NCBI RefSeq assembly: GCF_000972845.2
Contig: NC_040032.1
Coordinates: forward strand, 16,581,358-16,645,357
Direction of reading: 5' to 3'
Source of the DNA: Larimichthys crocea
Taxonomy: Eukaryota; Chordata; Actinopteri; Sciaenidae
Length of the DNA: 64,000 nucleotides
This document shows positions 8,619 through 20,283 of the stretch, piece by piece. The position numbers were made by a program, and so were the translations under genes. How positions within the stretch are numbered: position 1 is the stretch's first letter; each line of letters begins with the position of its first letter. The notes beneath the pieces were generated by a model that was not told the origin of the DNA, ran no database searches, and saw only the letters and a program-made list of their open reading frames with translations.

Positions 8619-10225
8619 GACCTACAGAAGATTGTATTAGAAATATGCAACACACAGCACAAACATGGTTTAAATCTTAATTTATTGTTTTCTTGTAATA
8701 AAAAAAACCTTCTCGTGGTCTTGGTGTAACTCCAGCCTTTATTAAATGACCCCAGGTTAACATACAGTTGCTATTTTAATATTTTAGGTGAGGCAGGAAA
8801 CGGCAAAGAGGAGAAAAGACGTGGACGAGCAGCTGTTCTGAGCCCATCTAAATCATATTCATCAGAAAGGATTTGGAAGTGAAGGCAAATCAGTGAGCTG
8901 AACTCTGACTTGCTCTTGTTTTAGGTAGAACAGGCGCTCTGTCTTCTGCGGTTAATTATGGCTGAAGACGTTATTAGTTCATGCTGTATCTGTGTCTTTG
9001 CCGGTACGTACATCAGATGTTTGTCAAGGCAGTAATGTAATATCTTGTGTAATACCAGCGAATCTGGATTATTCTCATAATGGTGTTGCATATTTTTAAG
9101 GAGGGGGGAAAAAAAAGATGGCCAATTTGCTTGTTGAGTGTGACATTGGCGAAATTCTCATTATTGATTTGAGGAGCATAACAAACCGCCTTTTGGAGAT
9201 GTTATTCCGGCCGCGAAAATCAGTCGAGATTGACAGCACAGATATGAAACATTTATGTTTTAATTTCTTGTCTATTCGGGTCGGTATCGCACAAGCACAC
9301 CTGTGGACCTGCTCACACACTTAAGTTGGGAGAAGCTGCAAGCTTTGATAAGGCTTTTTCCTTTTTAGGTTAAACACCACATCATCATGCCAGTGTAGAT
9401 ACGTCTTAAGAGAGAGGAAGAGAGTTTACCCAGGAGCCGCATTAATATATGAAATCCTTTTGTGAGATGTGAACTTAAGATATATGCTGTTTCTTCTGCC
9501 CTGATCTACCACAGTCGCATGCAGAAGCAGCCCTCAGAGACCCTGTAGTAAAAGGCTGCGGAAGATAAAAGATGGCGTGGTGGGGTTTGGGAGGGGGGGG
9601 GATTTCCTTTTGGTCTGTTCTCATTTATTACGTTGACATATCAGGTTGTATGATGTCTGAAATCCACTTTTATTTTGTGTGAGATCATGTTTCATCATAT
9701 AAGAAAGGTGTATTGAACCTAGTAATTTGAAGACGGGTGATGTAAAGAGGGGAAGAAGGTGAGCAAATACTTAAAAGTGCTCCACTGGAGAGGCCAGTTA
9801 TGCTTTTTATGGTGAGGGGGGAAAAAAAAAAGCTGTGTGAGATACTTGGCCAGTAGTGCGTCTTGAGTGTGTCACTAGTCGTGCTCCTCGTGAAATGAAC
9901 TGTGTAGACTTAAAGGTTAGATGCTAGAAATTTATCTGAGATTCACACGTTGCAAAAAGCTCCCATAGCATAAATGTCCGTTGAAAATGACATCGCATTA
10001 GAGGCTCTGTATATAACAGGTAATTACACTAATGTAATGAACAGAAACAGAAAGCCATACATCCTACAGACAGTTGTAGGTAATGTGTTATGGTCATAAT
10101 CACAGCTGTAAGAATAAAACAGAACTTTTTTTTTCTTTTCCTCACATAATACACGGTGATATGACGTCTGTGAAGGCAAAGTCATTTTAATGGTGGCATT
10201 AATTTGAACGGATGATACTGAAGAT

Positions 10226-10442
10226 TATATTCATAACTGATTAATCTACCGATTATATTTTCAATTAACTTATTCCTTTTTTTTTTTAACCATCAAGAAA
10301 CATTTTAACATTTTCCTAGAGTCGATGTTTTAAAAAATCTTGTTTTGTCTGACCAGCAGTCACATTTTTACATGAAAATGACTTAACGAGAATCAAATTT
10401 GCACATTTACTTCTTGATAATTGATTCATCTTTGCAGCTCTA
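10226..10442 (+). mobile_element. Degenerate teleost MITE-like repeat (full-length remnant)
   Basis: Begins with GATTAATCTACCGATTAT and ends with TTGATAATTGATTCATCTTTGCAGCTCTA. In between is TCTTGTTTTGTCTGACCAGC. These match the start, middle and end of a very abundant percomorph non-autonomous element (TAGAGCTGCAACTAACGATTA... to ...ATTAATCGTTGCAGCTCTA) whose termini are inverted repeats. Two partial copies of the same family occur at 31825-31880 and 63519-63645. The class is not certain; terminal inverted repeats suggest a DNA transposon derivative. Confidence 0.6.
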
Positions 10443-11418
10443 CATTATACCATCAATTACAATTCATTCAGTCAATCACAGTTTGATCTCTTTGGGCCAA
10501 ATCTCCCAGCGCTGCCTGTGTTTGGACCCTACAGGCGTGTTTTAAGTCCTGTTCCAGTGGAAATAATCTCTTAGTAGATTTTCTGTCAACTCAATCCATT
10601 AAAAGTTTATTTCTATGCCCTTTTAATGAAGTCTGCAGTACCCAATAACCTTCATACTTCCACAGTATGGAAATAAAGGTAAATTCCAGGTGTTTACCTG
10701 CTTAATTGTGCTGGCTTTTCCTCGTTTGAGGAGCTAATCTGGCTCCAATAAAACGTTCTGCTCAAAGGTGGACCACATTCATATTCAGAGCAGATCGTTC
10801 GCTCAGCGCCACGTCAGGTTTCTAAACAGTCCTGTACTGTGTAGTTTGTATGCACTGCCTGTGATGTTTTATGATAAAGAAATGTCCTAGAGGGTGGGTG
10901 TAATAAAGTACTTTTACTGCTACTAGAAGATCACAGCTACAGCTGGATGGGAGGGCTAGCCTGTCACAGTACAGTTACGTGTCTTCGATTAATGACGGTT
11001 AAAACGCTACAGGAATTGTTTTAGTTCTGAAGTTTTTTTTTTAATGTTCCCAAACTTCTACACATCATCAGGTTGTGATTTGTTGCCAGAATCCATTTCG
11101 ACGAACCACAGAGAGTAATGTCTGAACTTGTTGCTTTGAGCTGACGGAGATGGAGAATGTGAAAATTACAGTGAAAGCAACAGCGCAGTGTTTTCTTTTC
11201 CATTAGGCGAAAATGCTTTCTCCAAAAACAAAATGGACCAAAAACATGCAAGGTAAATCACTCATAGATATATATATATATTTTAATTAGCGTTATCATT
11301 TTTAAGATACTGAGAGTTGAAAACAGACTTGAGTGAAATAACATTCAGTGCTGTGTGTGTGGAATTACTGGAGCAAGTGCACTACCCAGGTCCGGTTGAC
11401 TGATCCCAAACCTGATGT

Positions 11419-11456
11419 TGTGTGTGTGTGTGTGTGTGTGCGTGCGTGCGTGCGTG
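11419..11456. repeat. (TG)n(TGCG)n microsatellite
   Basis: TG units passing into TGCG units in intron 4. Confidence 0.95.
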
Positions 11457-14224
11457 TTATGTAACAAAAAAATGTTTCAGGAAGGAAGTATCAGGTGAAA
11501 CCGAGACGGCATAATCTCTGGTTCAGCGGTACGTTTATCCAGTGCAAAAGGTGATGTTTAAAAAAAATAATAAAATTGAGCTCTTGGCTTTAAATATGAA
11601 GGCGCTTTCATACAAACCACATGCACACGGATGTGTAAACCGAAGGGGAAACAACTGCTACACCCCCCCCTCTCCTCATAATTTAAAATTTCTCGCAGGA
11701 GCCATTCATCATTAGTGACCTAGAAAGGTGCTTCTACAGCATTTCTCAGAAGGATTGGTTAGTAAACCCCTCACTGCCTAATTTGGTTGCATTGCTCTGA
11801 GTGTGGTTTAAAGAATTTTTCAGCATCATAGCCTCATTTTTTTTTTTTTAAAGATAACTGGCCACATATAATGGCTCTTTTTTTGATAATTGTAGTATTT
11901 TAAACCGACTGGCAAGCTGTATGACCTCTATTGGCGCCGTATTAAAGTGCACTGCCTGTGCATGTTCAAACTGGAAGCTTCAGAGTGAGTAGGAATTCTC
12001 AGCAGGACAGAAAAACAATTAGTTTATGCAGCACGATGAAATGAGGTTTGATATGTTTCGTATAGGCTTAAAACGTAAGATACATTACCAAGTATATAGG
12101 GCTTTGGTATTCAAAGCATAATGTGTTGTCTTTGCTCAAATAGGGCGCACAAAATAATTGAGTTTGAATTGGTTATGCCTGGGGCTAAGTGCTAAAACAA
12201 ATCTTTAAATGAAATTCATTACAAGCAGGGTTGGCGTACCCAGGTGTTATTGAATTCATTTCTCATTTTGACCTGATTTAGAAAGATAACAGTAATAACT
12301 GAGACTGACAGAAAAGATGACAGTGACATTGCACATCATGGTTTCCCTTCAAACACATTAAAACGTAGTCCTTCTCACTGGCTTAATTGATCCGTGCAGA
12401 TGGTGTGTTTTTTTTTTTTTTTGTTCTCGCGTTCCTTGATTCATTTTCTTTCCCTTTTTTGTTTTTCACAGCGGGAAGAGATATCTTTTTTTCTTAAATA
12501 AGTCCATCTGTGCTGAAGGAGTAACTTTTTATGAAAGGCACCAATTGTAAATATATCAGCACAAGCAAAATATGGCACGGCGCAAATCTGTTAAACACAA
12601 ACGAGTATTATTATGTCAAAAAAATCTAATTATCTGTTAATTCTCTATTTCAAATTCATCGGTATCCAGGCAAGGACAAATTGGGATAACATTGCTGTTT
12701 GAGATAGTTCATCCTCATTGTAAGCGCAAGGTTGATGAGACACCGCCCCCCGCGCCCCACCACCACCACCACCACATACCTTCATACCGGTGAAATTAAC
12801 GAGGAAAATGAAGCTAATGAGATAACAAGCACAAGATGGAGAAACCGGCTGATCTGATGCATCCTCCTGGTTATTTGGCAATATCTGGAGGCGTCACCAG
12901 CCTCAGACTCTCATTTTCTCCCTGTCATATTCAATCAGCGATTCCTGCCTAAAATAAAAGCAAGCCTCCGCCGCGACCGTGACCAGTGGAATGATGGTGT
13001 GGCTGGCCGGCACACAAACTTTTTTTTACTTTTTTTTTTTTTTGAAAGCAGTTGTGCTTCTCAACACCAGTAGATCATTTGGAAGCACCGGCATTTTCGG
13101 GTTACAGAGTAATTCATACAGTAATTAGCAGCAGTTAATATGTGATTTCCTTTAGCGCACTGCCCGATGCAGTGAACGCTGTGCCTAGAATGTGTCAGTG
13201 GGCTCCATCAATTGTAGGAAATCTGCTACAGTAAGTAATGAGGTCAGTGATGTTGGCCAGCTGTCTTCAAATCCTCATAATAACAAATTGTGTACTGCTA
13301 TTAGTCAGTGCTCCAGATTTAAGTTTAGTAAGATAAAGGTCTGCACAGTGACAAACTTGTTATCAAAGCAGATATAGAGGCAAATCTGTGCATCAGCATA
13401 ATTAATAAGGAGCCACATTAGATAATAGGCAGACAGTAAGTTTCAGCTGTTTTAGAACGGGGGGTTAATATACTGACTAATAAGGTTCTGTTATTGTATT
13501 TACAAATGATATGCTCAGTGGGAACATACACTGATTTAATTCAACTGCATCACAGCAACATAATACGAAGCATTACATTTTCTGTCAGTTGTTTTTTATT
13601 TGCTTCCAAGTCGTCAAAGCTGGTGCACAGACAAAAACGAGAAAAACGTGCATACCAAGGAAGCAGACAGGATATTAAGCTAACCATAACCATGACCCAG
13701 CCTTTCCTTAGTGAAAATAACTTAACCACAGCGTGGCACAGAGGGAAAACAGTGATGTCAGATCTGATCCTCCGTTCTCTGTTCTTATCATCTTCATACT
13801 TTTTGTTTGTTTTGGTCATTCCTGTGCGCTTCATTTTGATGATTGCACATCTTTTATTTTTATTTTTTTCCACGTCTCTAGTTTCTGAAAACGCTCCTCA
13901 AAGGAAGAAGCAGACTGTATCACCACCGGGCCGATAACGTAGCTTTCGGAATTCTTAATGGCTCCGATAAACTGTTATCATTGTGAATTGAAAAATATCA
14001 AATTTGAATGCATTAAGTTCTGAACATGTATTACTGCTATTAAGATACTAGCATTTATTCCTGACCACAGAGGAATTCAAATGTGACTCAGTGAATGGTT
14101 GTACTATGGCTCCCTTTTGTGAGCTCAGAGTTTTTAGAAATATTTTCTCCACCTGTTCAAATGCTTTAAAATATCACAGCTTTTTCTTTTAACAACAATT
14201 TTGCTATTCTTTTCTCATCCTCAG

Positions 14225-14266
14225 ATTGATCCTAAGGTTGCCTTTCCCCGTCGCGCCCAGCCTAAG
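14225..14266 (+). CDS. msi2: msi2 exon 5 (RRM1-RRM2 linker)
   Basis: Forty-two bases encode residues 91-104, IDPKVAFPRRAQPK. This is the end of RRM1 and the start of the linker, identical to vertebrate Musashi-2 and Musashi-1. The acceptor is TCATCCTCAG and the donor is GTAAGA at 14267. Both boundaries are phase 0, so skipping this exon would keep the frame. The next expected segment, MVTRTKKIFVGG of RRM2, was looked for downstream and not found in the window. Confidence 0.94.
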
Positions 14267-14639
14267 GTAAGAATAAATTGGTCACTAACCCCGCTCAAAG
14301 AAAATGATTATGTCTCATGTCACTAGCTTACCTAATTTTGTGTGCTCACACAGCAGATACAAAGAGGCAGCGGTTGTCTGTTTTGTTATTGTAGAGAAAT
14401 ACCGAGTCTGGCTCCATTGTTCGCGCCTTGTCTTTGCTGTTTCACCAAAAGCAATTAAAGTTGGACATATTAGACTTAAAGGAAATTTCCAGCATGATTG
14501 AGGTTATGTTGTGATGTTGTATTACCTCACTGTTTTTAAATATCTACTGTACTTCACTGCTTTTATGCTTATATTTGCATTTCATCCCTCATCATGGCTA
14601 CTGTTTTTGTTGTGCTTTTAACAGATGAAACATAACTGA

Positions 14640-16160
14640 TTTACATAACTATCCTCCCTTTTTAATAAGTGGATCATTCAACATAAGTGAGTCCACAGGT
14701 GATTGTTCGGGATATAGGGAATTATTTTGTTTAACAAAGCTTCGCACTTGTAAATATTTAAAAAAAAGTGTGTATGAGGCAGATTATATTTCCTTTGAAG
14801 TTTAGCTTAGAAGATGGAAACAAATCTTATATAAATAGATCCATAAAATGACAAATTCCTTTTGTGTGCCGTTCATCAAATACAGTGGTATTAAACGATG
14901 CAAAAGATTTATTGGCTATAATGAAGGCCATCAAGGAGCTGGTATTTGGTAGCCATAGAGTTTTCTTATCTGAATCCATATTCGGAGAGAGTGAGAGACC
15001 ACAGGATTAGAGTTATGAGACACTGTAGGTAAGGCTGATAAGAGTAGTGCTGGATGATGGAGCACAGTAGACTCTTTCCATGTTCATCCAAGATGGATAT
15101 AGCTGGATGGATATTAATTCATCCTGCTAATGGTATAGGGAGACGAGACCATCTTTATAGATCCTTAATAATCCCAAAAATTCTGAGAATTTTTAATAAT
15201 AGAGACATTTATAGAGATGTTAGAAATGCTAACTCCCAAATATCTTTACAAACTTTAACAAGGAAGCAATTAAAGGATTCTCTAGAGGAATTATTGGGAA
15301 TATGGTGCTGATCTTTGGTTTATAACCTGATATTCTTCTGAACCTATCCATGTAAATGAAGTATTCATTATCACTGGAATAGACTGGAGGAGTTTGAAAT
15401 GTATAACACTGAATCGTCTGCATATAACGAGACTTTGTGCTCGTTGCCCGCTCTAACAATGCCACTGTACTGCTCATAGAGAGATTGCAAGTGGTACGGG
15501 GCGCGGGGAGATAACCACTGCCTGTTCAAGTCAAGTCAGAGGGAGATTTGTAAAATTTAGTTTGTACAGAGGCCATGGGGGAGACATAAATAATGAAATA
15601 AAAATTACATCAAATCAAAACTTTGACAGAGGTAAAGGTTGAAAAGAGGTAATCCCACTCAACTGTGAAACAGCTGCCTGTTTGATCTTCTTTTTTTATA
15701 GCCAATATTTTGGCTAAAATATTAATGTCCACATCCAGAACACTCACAGGCATGTATGACGATGTGGATCTGTATCCTTTTTTTGGATTAAAGAAATTAA
15801 TGCCTGATAAAATGTTGGTGGAAGACAGCCAAATCTTAATGATTCATTTAAAAACTTCTAACAAAATGAAGGCCAGCTCCATAATGAATATTTTATAAAA
15901 TTCAGACGTATATCTGTCTGGGCCTGGTGCCTTGGAGCATTGTACGCTTCGTATTGCTTGATTGATCTCATCTAGGATAATAGGCTCCTCTAAAGATTCT
16001 TTATCTTCCTGGCTAATAGAAGGAATATTTAGGTCATCAAGAAACTTGTCTATTAGTCTAATATCCCCACTTTATTATGTTGTGTATAAATTACTTAAAT
16101 TGTTCATTAACTTCTGCATCATAGTTACTTTTAATGTCAAATGTTTTAAATGAACTCTGA
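14640..16160 (-). mobile_element. Degenerate L1/Tx1-type LINE fragment (reverse transcriptase region)
   Basis: The minus strand can be read, across several frameshifts and stops, as the second half of a non-LTR retrotransposon ORF2. In order of translation: an EVNEQF and IDKFLDDLNIPSI segment (about 16110-16020); SLEEPIILDEI then SKAPGPDRYTSE (about 15999-15901), equivalent to the S-x-GPDG box; VLDVDINILAKILA (about 15750-15705), the YRPISLLNVD box; EDQTG near 15690; the catalytic YADD at 15424-15413; DLYRWSRLPIPLAG near 15165-15125; and FFKYLQVRSFV at 14765-14733. There are in-frame stops, for example after EVFK and inside LAG*IN, so it is dead. It is truncated before the C-terminal end and sits antisense to msi2 about 370 bp after exon 5. 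Confidence 0.85.
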
Positions 16161-19100
16161 CTTATTACAAAATACTGCCATTGCAATAGAGGTATGTTTC
16201 ATGCAACAGTATAAGTTGTGAAACCTTCTTACTTTTGTAACTTGTCTGTTGGCTCTGACGTTAGAACCTGTTGTATGACTGAAAGTTTTATTCTGGTGTA
16301 GGGGAATAAAGAAAATCTTGACGCACATTAATGTAAAATGACGAGAGTTTTATTCTGAAGTGAATAGCTCAATATTAGCCCGACTGAATTTGCGAGGAAT
16401 GATTGGTGACTTCTCACTGACAATGATGAATCACATTTTACTGGGTGAATTATATATAGTCTATTGAGTTGTTTTCTGTAGCATTCAGCGTTGAATGGGG
16501 TTGAATGACATAAGTGATTTTAGAAATATCTTTAATTGTGGCGCATGCATGTGGAAATAGTCACAATTAGCATGGAAAGAATGGGTGATTTAAAAGATAA
16601 GCCAAACTCCAATCACGCAGGAACTGTCGCATGAGCTCCTCATAATGCATATTGTCTTTTCCTTTTCTTGATTACTGGTCTTGAGCAGTTCTATTGACAA
16701 TTAAATATTCAGTGTGTGCAGATGGTGCTGTGGCGTAGTCGAGGGCTTTGTTGACATGCCCTCTCACACCATCCCCCCAGCTTTAACGTGCAGGCTGTGG
16801 CACAGTACAGTGTAGCGCTATTCAGCATCGCTATCAGGGCTTTTTCCACCTAAACCAGGTAGGAAATCGATAATAGATTTTCTCCTTCCCACTGGATCAG
16901 AGAGAGGCATTGTTAAAGAGTTGGTCAGGTTTCAAATGAAGAATTGGCAGCGCAGGCTTTCAAAGCCAGAGCACATGGTGACTTAAGGATATCGGCATAT
17001 GGTTGAGAAACTACCAGTGTTTCTCCACACTTCTTATTTAGCAAGTATATCACTTGAACTTCTTCTGTTCTGGAGCATTGCTCATAAAAGTCGAAGGCGC
17101 AATAAAACAGCTCGGATGTTTGATGATGCTTCCAAGTTTTAAGTGAACAAGAAACTCCTCTCGCTGTCGTGTTTATTGTATTGTAATCTTTTTTTTTTTA
17201 AACTGTATTAATTTCTTTCTTTTTTTAGCAATGACTCAGAGAAGGAAATATAATATTGTGAGCTGTGCTACTGGTCTTAAAAATATTTGTCATTCCACCT
17301 TGCATGATTCATAACAGAAGAGAATTTGTGGCGCTGCAAAAGCCTTGTACCAATGACTTATAAAATGGCTATAGGGCAAGCTTGTTAGAGGAGAAAAATT
17401 GTTGTATTGAATGTGGATTATAAAGGATCTTAAAGCAATGGGATTAAACCAGATAGATTAACATTGCATGGGTTTGTACTTTCCTGTTCAATTGATATAA
17501 GACCTTTTTAAAAGAAGTCCCATTCTGAGTTTCCCATTTAGAAAGTCCTCTCTGTTTTGCATTCGCTTTCCTTTGTCCCTCTTTCCCCTCCACTGTCTGC
17601 CTTGCCTGCCTGCTTATGCAGCTGTTGAATAGGCCTCGTTCTCATTTAAAGAAGCTCGCCTTGGCAGGTGCCTCAGTGGCACGGGCTGCGGGGGAGCAAA
17701 AAAAAAAAAAAACGCGACGAGACCAATCAGCGTTAATTTTCTCACGGCTAACAATGACCTCACATGTAACCCTGCCAATGACCTCCCCCGCGCTGAATGC
17801 TGCAGTATGGTAAAACTATACAGTATGTACAGCACGTAGAGTAATGCTGAAAACAGACAGGAAGTGAAGGTGAACACAGAGGACGTTTCACTGTAAACAA
17901 CTGAAGGTGTTTGCACCGGGATGACAGGATCACAGGAAAAACAACTTGTATCAGCAGGCATAACTGACACTGCCCCAAAACATGGACAGCTCTGTTGTAA
18001 AGAGACAGAAAGGAGTTTAGTAATAAATAATAATTTGGCTATATTCACCTGGACAGTCGCGTGACAAAGACGACTTGATTTATATTATATACGTTAAAAG
18101 TGTCCTTGTATGGGGGAAAAAACAGAGTGCCTCTGCTTTGTCCTTTTGCATTTGCATCTTATGTTTTTTTTGTGACCATCTGGAATATTGGCAAAGGGCA
18201 CAAATGGGAGATAATCACAGAAGCTGTCAATCAAAGCAAACATCCTAAAGAAATGCAAAATGGCACACACATAATGCCACGCGACCAAAGCTTATCTTAA
18301 GACTTAAAAGTGGACATTTTTCTATTCGAAATAGAAGCTGCGCGTGCAAGTTATGTCAAAGGTATCAATGCACACTAGGCCACAAATATTCAGGGATTAG
18401 GTTTCATCTGCAGATGATTGACAGATGAGAATGAAAGGATTAAACAATGATGATGTGATGCAAAGTGCTTTATGCACATTCATTTTATGCCTTGTCTCCA
18501 TCCTGGCCGATTCAGCCTGGCTGGGGTTAGTCATGGCTTTATTAGATCGGCAGCTAAAAGTAGCTTTAGAACGGCGGGATTGCAACATAAATGTTTTCAA
18601 AAACACTCCCGATCCATTCTGTTAGTGACAAAAACATCTTTGCAGTAGATACAATGATTTCACTGGAGCTTGTTTTTTTGAAAAATATGCATATGAGTAC
18701 AGATAGGACAAAGAAAATATATTCACCATTTATTTATTTATTTATTTTTTTTGCCATAGCGTGATGACATGACCGGTGCTGCCCCCAGGAAATTGGTTAG
18801 CGGATGTCGCACGTACCTAAGCGTTAAAAAAAACTCAGAAGGTTTCCATGTCTGAGATTGAAACACGCTCCTCTGATGAGCAACTGTGAAGTGAATGTAA
18901 GATGTGATGGGGTCAGTCAGTCAACCTTTGAATCCTCATGCACTGTAGTTACTCGACGACGGTTTAAACATTCGCCTGTACGATTTGTAGCGCTCCTGTT
19001 CATTTCCACTGAAGCTTAATGAACATAATGTTCTATTTGATTTGGTTTGGAAACGCAGATTCTATAGTTTTTATATGTTCACAGCTGTCTTACAATACTC

Positions 19101-20228
19101 ACTGCACTTTTTGTATCCTGTCCTTTAACTACGCCGCAAGAAACATGGGGCAAAATCCTGATTCTGAAGCCAATATGAGACGACAGTCAAAAATTTGACT
19201 CTATACATAAACTGAACTCTGGTTTACATGAAAATATTTTAGTTTTTACTTCAAAATAAAGTCACAATCTTTATTTTTTAAAATTTTCCCCCCATCTAAA
19301 TCTCAAGCCTGTTGACTGTTCCTAAGGGAAACAAACAAACAAACCTGCATGTCTTCCTTAGTGTCGTGTCAGTGTATCGAAAGTGGTAAAGAAGACAGAG
19401 ATGATGCTGTGTCTCACTGTCTCCTTGTTTGATATTTCCCACTAAAGGTTCACGCCGAAAGATGTAAACGAGGCCCTCTCTCAGTTTTCCCGGAGAAATC
19501 AAAGCGACGGTTTCCGCCCGACATTGCTCGAGATTTACCACTCAACTGTTGCCGTCATTACCGCCGCTTGCCGCTGCTTTTTATTTCCCACAGTGGAGTC
19601 GCACACAACCATGGCATGTCCCAGCATGATTTTAATTGCCAGTGGGACTGTGGCCACTTCAGTGGGAGATGAGTTCTGATGGCTTGTTATGGAAATGAAA
19701 GGAAGGAGCAACAACCATTTACAGAGCAATGGGCGTAACCCTTTCCTTGCACCCTCCATAAAGGGCTTTGCCATGTAAGCCTGAAAAGGTTGTCACCGTG
19801 CCTCTGGCAGTCTTTGGGTTGCAGCAAAGAAGACTCTATCTATTGTCTGCAGAAAATAGAGGTGTACTGCACAGAAGCAGTTGTGACAACACTTCCAGGT
19901 ATTTGTTTATTTTCTTTGCAATGACTGTTTCCTTGTATCCCCCCCCCCTGAAAAAAACTTGCCCGTTTTTTAAACTGCTCGCATTAATGTCAGCGAGGAG
20001 GAGGGCGAACTGTGCCGGTACACTGGTTGAGGTAATTCTGGGCTATCCGTCAAAAAAAAAATACTATCAAAGCAAACACATTTTACTCCAATCTGTGACA
20101 GCTGTGGCTGTGGCTTCCCCTGTTCATGGCCTGCTGTTAGTGTCGGCCTATCTCTGGCAGCCGGAGCCATCGCTTTCTCCTCTCCTCTTTCTTGTTTTTC
20201 CTCTCTGCGAATGGCATGTTGACCAGTG

Positions 20229-20283
20229 CCCCCCCCCACCACCTCCACACAGACACACACACACGCACACACACACACACACA
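20229..20283. repeat. C-run and (CA)n microsatellite
   Basis: A C9 run, then an interrupted CCACC stretch and CA units. It produces spurious long open frames on both strands. Confidence 0.95.

Larger units (their letters stand above)
4599..14224 (+). other. msi2: Intron 4, no other gene recognised
   Basis: GT-AG intron of 9626 bp between the RRM1 exon and the linker exon. Beyond the repeats listed separately, it is AT-rich unique sequence with many short homopolymers. Frames such as 5562-5876, 5883-6245 and 13494-13937 lack protein similarity that I recognise and are mirrored by antisense frames, so they are not called as genes. The 13085-13440 stretch close to exon 5 is repeat-poor and could contain conserved regulatory sequence. 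Confidence 0.75.

Noticed and set aside
13494..13937. 147-codon frame upstream of exon 5 as an extra exon or nested gene
   Set aside because: Sequence does not match Musashi or any family I know, and a 107-codon antisense frame overlaps it almost fully.
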